Origin: Klebsormidium nitens
Lineage: Eukaryota; Streptophyta; Klebsormidiophyceae; Klebsormidiales; Klebsormidiaceae
Length of the DNA: 64,000 bases
NCBI GenBank assembly: GCA_000708835.1
Contig: DF237015.1
Location: 1-64,000 of the forward strand
Reading direction: 5' to 3'
Shown piece after piece: positions 39,890-50,300 of this stretch (positions are counted from its first letter, which is position 1; each line of letters starts with the position of its first letter). A program made the translations under genes and the position numbers. The notes beneath the pieces are model-generated. The model made no database searches, was not told the DNA's origin, and saw only the letters and a program-made list of their open reading frames with translations.

Positions 39890-41311
39890 GTCGCACAAAG
39901 TGGCCGCATTTCGGAACTCCCGCTGGTGACGCCCTCGGAACGAACAGATAATCAAGATCAGACTATGCTTGACTAACACATCTGTTTGTGGGCTTCCTTG
40001 GGTAGGCCCGACTCGGTGCATTCAATGTCAGTGCGTGGTTCGGGTCTGTGGTACATTCTGCAGCTGATCGGCAGCGGTTCTCTTACTTTCACTTCTCAAT
40101 CCTCGGTGACCGGTTTGCAATGCGTATATATCCAGTGTGCGCGCGTAAGCTGAGCTGGACTATATGCAACCGACTTATACGCGCTCATACATGTCCTCGA
40201 ATTTCGTTCGCAGCACGAGCATATGGTCAACGTGCTCGGATTAGAACTGCTTAATGGGGCTTAACCCGATTGATGCTGAGAGCATGAAGTTTGTTCTTCA
40301 CGCGCCCTTAAGAATTGTCAATTTTAGGCTGCGAGTAGATTGTGTAGCCCAAGGGGTTGTACATGATTCAGTGAGGTGATTTCCAATCTAGCGGCGCCGT
40401 AGCTAGCTGCGGCAGTTTTAAAGTCAGAAAAGAGAGTATCCACCTTGTTTTCGTCTTTAAGTCATGAATCTTGAATTTCGTTCAACCCGCATCTTCTCAG
40501 AAGAGTACCTTACAACCATTTCTTAGTATCGTATGCATCCAACATTTTCTTGGTGGGATATATAGTTGCGAGGCAACTATATATACTATATTATATATAT
40601 ACTTTATATATATTTACTATATTATACTATATTATATATTTACTATATATATACTATATACTATATATACTTTGAGATTTTTTTGCACTTTTGCATCCGC
40701 CACAACAAGTCTATGCGAAACGTACGTACGACTTCACTTGCCAAAAACATTCGTCTACCTTGCTCTGCCAACAGAACCGGGATTGGAGCTCATTTGCGAA
40801 GGATGAGCAAGGACTATGGACAAACAACCAAGGGTACAAACGTGGGCGTTCAAAGGCCACGCATATGTTACATGACAACTACCGTCGGCTTGCACCATAA
40901 CGATTTCTGAAGATTCTATGGCGGCTGGCTTGCGGAATCCGCCCTCGGCCCCGTCCCCCCATGGGACGCGGCTGACCCGTGCTGCACAACACAATGAAGA
41001 ATCATTCGTCGATCAGGTGTAGAGAACGTTCACATCTCAAGGGGGAGAACCACAAATTTAATTTGATAAACCGGGCTGAGAACACTTTTCGTAACCTGAA
41101 GAAACAGGCCTGGAACAATCTGAGCACAGTCAGGTATCGCAGGCTTACATGGAAACTCCCTTGACCAGAAATCAAGCGACCCAAAAATTCTCCATTGTCC
41201 GACAATCGTAGTCCCTCTAAAGGGACATCATTTTGCCGTCAGCTTATTTGACGTCCGCCATCCGTTTTAGGAAAACTCCTACCACCAAATACACGCCCCT
41301 CGTCTCATAAA
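39890..41311. other. Intergenic region between converging genes, with AT-rich tract
   Basis: This is the 3' flank of snurportin (plus) and XPB (minus). Apart from the AT-rich microsatellite it holds short, unconvincing open frames. No recognisable exon, RNA gene or mobile element was found. Confidence 0.5.
40557..40675. repeat. TA-rich microsatellite
   Basis: About 120 bp consists almost only of tata, acta and ttta steps (tatatactatattatatat and variants). It is far more AT-rich than the rest of the window. Translated frames here give Tyr/Ile runs that are artefacts. Confidence 0.9.
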
Positions 41312-44300
41312 CTAAATAAAGTGCCGCCCTTCCTTAAAGAACGCAACCCTGGAACCAGGTTCGCGACGAGATTTTACCCAGATGGTCCCAACTTTCAACC
41401 AGACGGGATCAAGCTCCCCAAATCGACCCAACCCGAGATCACACTTGAGATGAGAATCCGCACCTAATCGGCGACTGAGACCCGCTGCCCGCTTGCATCC
41501 TGTGTGCACCCGCCCCCGCTGGAAAGTGAGTGCAACCAAACAGAGCCCCTAGCCCAAACCCTAACCCAGAGATAAACCCACGATCAGACCCGTCCTCACC
41601 TGTACTTTAAGTAGACCACCCCGTCCGCCCCAAAGAGCGCTCAACTGCTTCTGACAATGCCGCATATGCAAAGGGATCCAAACCCTCGGAACCAAACCGA
41701 AACCCAGGCACAAACCCAGAAGCCAAAAACCCAAAAGCCAGATGAAGGCCCCAAACTCGCACCTGTACTCCATGTAAACCATCCCGTCCGCCCCCGAGAG
41801 CGCGCGCATGTTCCCGACGCTGCGGCGCGCGCGGTAGCGCTCGATGTCGTCCAGGTCCTCGCCGAGGCGCTCCTCGCCGGCTTCCGCGGTGTCCGCTTGC
41901 AGCACGCGGCCCAGCAGGTCCAGCTGCTCCTGCTGCGTGCTGTAGGAGAGCTCGCTCGCCATGTCGGGCGGAGGGAGTTCCGTGATGACCTGAGAGAAAG
42001 AAACAGGTTTTCAGAGCTGACTTTCTGGAACTCATCCCATGAGAGGGTCTGTCTACTCTTTGCTAGAAGTAGGTTCCAGCTGCTCCTGCTGTAGGAAGGC
42101 TCGCTCGCCATGCCGGCGGGAGAGACTTCCGTGATGACCTGGGAAAAAGGAAACGGTTCCGTGGTGACGTGGAAAAAAGGCACAAGTTTTGTGATGACCT
42201 TTGATTACACGAATTTCAACAAATTTGCATTTTTGGGAACCCCTGGCATGAGAGGGTCTGTCTGATCGTGCTAGGAGGGATCCCCAACGGCCGCCGATAG
42301 GATGGGACCCACCAAGATATAAACGCCGACACGGTAGATGACTTGTCGTTGTTCCAGCTCTTCTATGGGCCGACGTAGGAGCGCGGCTAGACAATCACTA
42401 AAACGAGGAGTTGTGAAGAAGGCACCAATACCAGGAGTTGTGAAGAAGACGAGTCGTGGAGCACATTTCAGCAGAGATTGGCAAAGTGAGGCCCCGCACC
42501 TTGAAGCTGTAACCCTGGTCGATGAGAAACTGTTGCCGCTTCGTTGAGTAGTACATCTCGACCGTGTCCTTGGAGACGAGAGAATAGAAGAACGCGTTGA
42601 ATTCCTCCGCGCCGCCCGCTACACGGTCCTGCGCGCGACCCTGCAGTCAAGACGGCAAGGCTTTGGTCGCCGTAAGAAACAAATCCCTGAATCACCAAAA
42701 TCTGGCAAACACTTCCGTCTTCTCGAGAGGGGCATTGAGAAAGATTCCTGCAAAGCAACTCTTGACTTCAGGGCTATCCGGAAAATATCAAGTGCTGAGA
42801 ACATGATCATTCCGACGGGTTTCCTTTTGATTGGAGGCGCCTCAAAGCCGCTAGAACCCCTCAAGTCAGTGACGTCCTTTTGCATACTCTCCAAAAGCCA
42901 GCAAAAGTAAAAAGCAAACGATTGCTCGCAGGCCTCAGAAATCGTAAAAGCAAAGCGTGAACTTCTGGCAGCTCAAGAAGTAAAGACGGCACAGTTGCAA
43001 CTCGCCTTCGGCCGCAAGATACGCCCCAGGCGCTGCGCCTCCTGCCGGCGCGACCCCGCATGCGACGAAATCTGGATGATGACGTTGGCCTCCGGGATGT
43101 CGATCGAGTTATCTCCTACCTGCACACGTCAGCACAATGTGTACGTCAGCAAGTCCGCGACAACTACGTTCGCCATATCTGAACTTTTGCCAAAAGTGCG
43201 AGGCGCATGCTCTTCACAAACGCTCGAGGCAGTCTGCAAACCGTTGTGTCAATTTCAGAAGCGTTCGGTGGCAATACGGAGTAATCGTGCAGAATCACTT
43301 TCATTCTGAACAGGCGGCAATTGCTGAACTTGGCACAGTTTTGCGTCGAATCGCACTTTTCTTCGCTTACATCTCCGGCAACGGCCTTACTTAGGGCACG
43401 CGTGTATTCTCACCTTTGAGAGGAATACACAGTTGACGTTGGGATCGTGCTTGAAGGCGTATAGTACACGTGACCTTTCGGTGTGACTGCAGCGGAAAAC
43501 ATTGCGCAAAGATCAGGACGTGAGGTTCGTCATTCGCTGGAGGCACTCAAGCAAGTGAATCTTGCAGTAGAACACACAGGTGACCTTGTTACAAAGTTTG
43601 TCGAGGCTGCTCTAAATGGACGGAGGGCAATGAATCAACGAGGGAAACAGTGTCTCTGACTGCGGCAGCATTCTGCTGAAAAGGCAACGGGTGATTTCAA
43701 CCGGATGTCTGGAATAGAGCAAGCTTTCGTTACTTGATGGCTAAACAAGCACGAGAGCCTGAAGATGAACAGATAAAAATTTTGTGCTGCAAGGGAGGCC
43801 GTAAACTTCAAGCTCCCTTCACGTGATCCCAACAATCCCAAAGGTTTCCGCATCATCAGGACATTTAAAGGACTGTGAAGGAACACAAGCAAACTCCCTC
43901 ACCTGGTGGGTCCGTAAATGAAGGGCTTGCGCAGCGCGTGCGCGTACTCGCGCAATGCGAAGATGTTGTCGGAGAAGACGATGATCTTGTCGCCGCGTTG
44001 CTGCTCGTGGTACCGGATCAGGAACTCGCACGCCTGGAACTTGTTCGGGTTCATCACGTACAGCGCCTGCGAGGGATCTCGGTGTCAGTCGACTGGGTAG
44101 TGCAGGTGGATTACCAACTTCGGGGGCTCACTATTGCTAAGGCTGTACTCTGATATGAAAAGCAATTCGAAACATCCAGTGGACATCACATTTTTTGCAT
44201 GACTCCGCCCGCACAGGTGAATTCAATTGGTCGCCTGTCCGACAGATCACATCAATCAAGAAAAACAGTTTTCGGCACTGCATTGCGACGAGTTTGAAAG

Positions 44301-47300
44301 CCGTCTCTCAACCGCTTTTTCCAACGTCGGAGGACGAAGTGGAACGAGACTTCAAAAGGCAAAGAGTTCCAGCAGAATGCTCCAGCAGAATGACAGCACA
44401 GCCAGACTTTTTGTTTGTGGGACCAATATTCCTGGGGGACTCCCTCAGCAGGCGAAAGTGGAAACTACGGCTGCCCGCCCCGACCTGCTGATTGGTAGCA
44501 CCCTCTTTCCTGAGGCCCAAAACAAACCTTGCAGATCTACACTCAAAAAGCGACCGAACGAAACCCTACATACTTACACTCCTAAGCGGTCAGAACCGTT
44601 GTGTCAGGAAACGCTCACCTGCTGCTTGCCGGCTTTTTCTCTCTAAGGAATATGCACCGTAGACCTCGCGCGTCACATCTTCTAGGATAGACCCAATTCA
44701 TTTCAATCAGTCTCTTGAACTCTTATGAACCTCAAAGATACCGCAGAAAGTTGGTATGCCCACCTGCTGCTTGCCGGCGTTCTCCTTTTTGAGGTACTCG
44801 CGGTAGAACTCGCGCGTCATTGGGCACCAGACTTCCGCGCACTGCACGTTGGCCAGGTGGCCCGCCTTCACCAGGTCCAGCCAGTTGGCCTCGTACAGCT
44901 TGGGGCCGATCAAAAAGTTGAGGTCGCTGATGCGCTCGTCCTCGCGCACCAGCGTCGCTGCACATGACAAACGGTGCTTTTTGGGATTTTAGACTTCCAC
45001 TGGGCTCGTACAGCTATGAGCTAATGGAAAAGTTGAGATCGCTGATGCGCTCGTATCGCGAACCAGCGTCGCTGCATAGAGATTGATACAAAGATAAGCA
45101 GACGCCGGGGAAGTTGAAAAAGCTACGACTTTTGTCCTCTTGAAGTAGGTCTGGTCAAGTGGCCTCGTACAGCATGGGGCCGATTGAAAAGTCGAGGTCG
45201 CTTATGGGAGAGTCCTAGTGCACCAGCGTCGCTAAACGATTGTAGAAATTGCAAACGTAGAAACACGGAAGTCAAGTTTTGGATTCAAGGATTTCAGAGA
45301 CCTGGTCGCTTGGCTTTGGCGTTATCCATGACCAGCGAAGAGTTGCGACCGCTGATCCGCTCCTCTTTGCGCACTAGCATCGAAGGTCTATTGAGAGACA
45401 TTTGGGGTAAACTTTGGGAATTGTTAAAGGCTTGCGCTGCCTGCACGGGCACTTCCACACCCTCCTCGCAGCTGGCGCTTCTCCACCACCAGAGAAGTTT
45501 TAGCACAGCCCCCACTTTTTATCAGCCAAGCACCAAAGCCGGGACTAATCGGATTCGGACCCTTGGCCCTGAAAAGAAGGGCTCTCTCACCCGTGAGCCC
45601 CAGCTTGCAATGCGACTTGGTGATGCCAATGACTTTTCGGAACATCTGGGCGGGCACCACGTGGACCTGCGAGGAAGCGCCACGTCAGCCTTCGTCGGTG
45701 ATCTGATCTAGGTAGGATGGCGAACACCGAGTCCGCCATCTCCTATTGCAGCACAACGTCTAGGCAGAAAGTGACGCTTGCCGTTCTTCAAGAGGCCCGA
45801 ACGTGTGGCATAAGCTTCGAGAGGTGACAAAAAATAGAGTGCCAATTCTGTCCCCCCACTAACTGAGAACAAGGGAACGTACCAAGTGAAACAGGCCAAA
45901 GCGGAGCTGTCAAGTAAGAGAAAGTAAGCGGAGGTTCTCTGGCATTCTCTCGGTGTGAACTGGCACCAGGAGCGGGTGTGAACGCGCACCTCGTCCATAA
46001 GCAGGAGCCCCCACTCCCGGCTCTTAATCTGGTTGATGATCTCCTCCGACTCCTCGGAGCGCCGTCCGCCGAACGCGACCATGTTGTACGTGGTTACGCA
46101 AACCGAGGCTTGGTTAGGCCGGAACCGCTCCTTGTTCTCGGACGTGAAGCGCGTGATCTGCTCGTCCTTGACGGTTGACCACAGCTTGAACTGATACGCC
46201 CACTGGTCGACCGACACGCTGCGGTAAGATAAAAGGTTCCATCAATTACTCAGAATCAACGACTCATTTCGACCATTTCTAGATCTTGGATAAAATCCAG
46301 GCGCCCCCTCTGGTTGACGAACACGTTGCGAAGACCACATGATCTCAGCAGGATTAGAACGGACACCTGGTTAGTTGCTTTTCCAGGCGTCTACCTTTGA
46401 AAGAATCAACTGTCTACATGGAATCCATCGGATCAGACGAGACGTGGGCCACGTGACCAAGTTGCGAAAACTTGGGGAACAGAGGCACGAAGTAAACTTT
46501 AATTGGCTCTTCCTAAAGAAATTGTGTTGGTCTGTCGAATTCCGCCCGACAGTCGGGACGTCTACTGGTCTCGTCAAAATATCACCAAAGCCTATAGCCA
46601 ACAGCACAACTTGACATCCGCCCTTAACCTTCGAAGCCTCCAATAGGAATCAATGTCAGATTGCTTACGAGCTGGTGCAGAGGCAGAGGATGCTCTTCTT
46701 CACTCGGCACGACGCTGACACCCCCACCAACGACTTGCCGGCACCGCACGGCAGCACAATGATTCCCGACCGCGCACGGCCTGCAGAGAATATTGCATAA
46801 TGAGCTAGGAGATGGCCTCGACGTCATTTAGGGCTGGTTATGACATCCGTCGAGACTGAGGTGTCTAACCGGACGGGGTTCGAAACAAGTACTTCTCACT
46901 TCAGAGAAGTATGTATCTTCTTCATACAAGATTCCTATGGGCAGTCAACATGCGCAGAAGGATGAAGCGCTGTAAATCCATGACTTTTGGCCATAAGGGA
47001 AAAGCGGACCTTAGAATCTGAAGGGGAGAATTAGAAAGAAAGACAGAGCTTACCGTTGCCGAACATCTTGCTCAGACTCTTCTCCTGGTACGGTCGGATT
47101 TGGGTCATGGGCTTCAGCTCGATGTTCAAATCTGGATTTACCTGCAGCGTTTGAGAAAGCTTAGTCAAACGGACGGAACGCAAACCAGGCGACATCGCCG
47201 AACGACTGCGAAACAGAAAGGATACACCGTAGAGCATGGGGGTTATCTTCAAAAAATGAAAATAAAGTGACCAGGCCCGTTTTAACCAGCCTAACCAGGA

Positions 47301-50300
47301 AAAACAAGAAGCCCAACGATAGAGAAACGAAGGCAACACAACCACGTATCGTGTCGGTTCCAAAAGTCGTAACCTTCATGCATAGGGTTTCAGAAGGAAA
47401 CCCTTGCAGAAAGAAAGAAGTCCGCCAGGCAAAAAGCTTCGTGGAGAGGATAACAAGACCCACGGACCGGAACGGTGCTCTTCGGGCTTGGGGTTCCAAA
47501 AGAGCGAGGATGTAAGCAAGCCAGATCTAAGCGGCCTTGCAAAAGGGAAAGAAGCCCACCAAAGAAGCCTTCTGGCGGGCTTCTCACTATCTGCAATGAA
47601 GCAAAAAGCGAAAAGAAAACAACAAGAGCCGCGTACCGTGTCATTCCGGAAGTCCAACTCTTCGAGCATGGGAGCAGATACCTAAGCATGATACAAAAAG
47701 CCTTGCAGAAAGGAAACCTGCCCACCAAAAGAGGAGGCAAGAGGGGGGCTACACCCGAGATTGAAAGCAGCCAATTTCAAAAACTTGAAATCAACACCCG
47801 CGCACCGTGTCCTTCCGGAAGTCGTAGTCCTCGAGCATGAGTCCTCTTTTTGAGCAGACCATATTCGGAAGCCAAATTGAATCAGCCGAGTAAGGAAAGC
47901 AAAAACCACCAGAGAGAAACAGATCAGGATGACAAAATATTTAGACAACAAGATGCGCGCACCTTGTCGTTGCGAAAGTCGCACTCTTCGACCATGAGTT
48001 TCCTTTTTGAGCACAACATATTCGGACGCCTCATTGAACCAGCTGAGCAAAAGAGGGAAAAAACCATCAGGAAGAACCAGATACAGAATGACCGGCAGCC
48101 AAGCAAACAGTGCAAAGGCCACAAACACAGATAAAGAATGACAACAAGACCGAGACAACAAGATCCGCGCACCGTGTCGTTGCGAAAGTCGTACTCTTCG
48201 AGCATGGGGTAGCAGAGATCCCCCGGCTGTAGGCATCGCTGCTTGACGTGCTCCACCTGTTCTGGGTCGATCTCGAACGAGTGCAGGTCTTTTTCTAGCG
48301 CTTCCGCGCCTGGCTCGGGTTCGCCTTCCGCGAGGAGGTCCTTCTCCATCTCGCGCGCGGCGGCCTCTTCCGGGGCGCGGCTGATCGTGAAATCGTCCTG
48401 TCGGGAACAAGATGTGATACCAACTTCACATTCACGTACGATATGCTGAATAAGGTGACTGCGAAGGGACGGGTGAGGTTGGTTGAAGGTCTAGGCTGGG
48501 TAAGGGTGCGGACCATGTCAACTTCAAATTTGCGGTTCGATCTGTGATGCCCGGAAAACACAGTAAGAGGCCAGAGTAAACGCAGAAGCGACACTTAGGA
48601 CCAAGGGGCAGGACTTCCATGGGTGTGTCATGGCCTTTCTAATGCTGCTCCAGTCTCGATCATGGAAGACTATGTGAGGGTTCCTTTTCCGAACGCGAAT
48701 ATCTGCGGTACGAAAAGGAAAGCTTTTTGGACTTCTCCAACAAGCCTTCGTGAACTTGGGCTTGCTTCTTGATCCTGCGGTTTCAACCAAGAACAAAGGG
48801 CAGTGCCTACTGATCTGCTAGCATTTTTGTGATTAAATCAAAAGAGAGCGCGGCCGGATGAGCACAATCCACAAAGTTCTACAAATAGTATCTTCTCGAG
48901 CACGTAGTCGTGCAACCATGCACCCGTTCAATTGCTGGTACACTTTACAACTCAGATACGAGGAGTCTGAGCGCCCCAAGATGCTGATATGGCGCTCCAT
49001 CTCGCAAAACCATCCCGCAAACAGTTTGCCTTCCAGCATGATTTGAAGCCAGCTGTAGCCCCTGCTGCCATCGCGGCCAGGAGAAGCTCACCCTCGAAAG
49101 CCTGGCGCGCGAGATGACGTCATCCTGGAGCAGCTTGCGAAGAATGGAAGGAGAGGAGGACTCGACGAAGAAGCGATTGCGCTGCAGAACCAGCTTGACC
49201 TTGCCGTAGTTGAGCGTCGAGTCGCGGATGAAGCGCGCAATCTCTTCGGGGAGTCGGGTCTGAGGGGAGGGGGGATCGTTTGTTTCCAGATCGCTTAAAC
49301 TTGTTCGAGCAGTTTAGTCAGAGGTTCAAGCCTTGTAAAGTCAGGGAGGACCGTAACAACACTACGAATAAGCGCAACCGAAGAAAGGATACAATTCGAT
49401 CTCTGACCCTCTGGACTTCCGCTATTGCTGTATTCTTCGGACGTCATGACGAGCTTCAAATTCTTCAAGAAAGAAGTGCTCGGATTTTCCATCCAGCCGC
49501 GCCTGAAGAAAGGACAGGGAGATGGAATCTCCCATTTCGATACATGGCATGTTAAGTGCTTCTGCAAACGGCACAGACGACCTGAAATGACATGTATCCT
49601 TTGGAAACCGCAAGCTCGCAGATCGCACCCGGTCACCTCCATCTGCGAGCTCTCAAGCGAAAGCGGATATCCAGTATGAGAACTTCCAACTGTACAGCTG
49701 TTGCTTTGGCCCTACCTTGGACAGGCGTTCAAGGACGGAGATGATCGTCTCGGTCTCCAAGCCCACAGAGACAGCGGCGTAAAGGGAGTGGGGAGTCAGG
49801 TTATACTCGTGAACGCACTCTGGCCTGCAAACCACAAGCTAAAAGGTTAGTTGACATAACTCGGCCCCAAACCCCCACTTACGGACACTCGCTGCAGCTG
49901 CAAGCCAACGTTCAAACACCGGAAAGGAGGAACACAGCTCCCCTTCTGCTCTCCGGACGACGCAGTCTTCTGACGAGATGGGAGAGGGTACCGCAAGGAC
50001 ACGGACAGGAACTTGCGGACCGGAAACGCTTGTCAAAATGCAGTGCCCAGCGCACTGCTTAAGTACGGTCTCTAGAAAACCAAGGACCACAAACAGCGGG
50101 AAGACTACGTAAAGTGACCAGCATCCGATCATTGACAGGCGCCAACTCGTGCTCAGGACGGAAACAAATGTCCAAATAAACGTCAAAGCTTACAACAAGC
50201 CAGACGAAACAGAAAAAGAAAAAGGTTCGTGACTGTGTCTGTGTCGTTGTCACGTTGTAGGCTAGTCCAAAAACCTTACGGGTAAGGAAAGGTTTCCAGA

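Noticed and set aside
40471-40910. Tyr/Ile-rich open frames of 111-114 codons
   Set aside because: They are the translation of a TA-rich microsatellite and carry no protein signal outside it.
41555-41720. Runs resembling plant telomere repeat (aaccctaac)
   Set aside because: Only isolated aaccc motifs occur, with no tandem CCCTAAA array; they are part of the duplicated intron sequence.
47682-48410. Minus-strand open frame of 242 codons crossing XPB exon 7 and the repeat array
   Set aside because: It reads exon 7 in the wrong frame, giving an Arg-rich product, and then runs through intronic repeat units. The XPB frame with phase-matched splices is strongly supported by family motifs.
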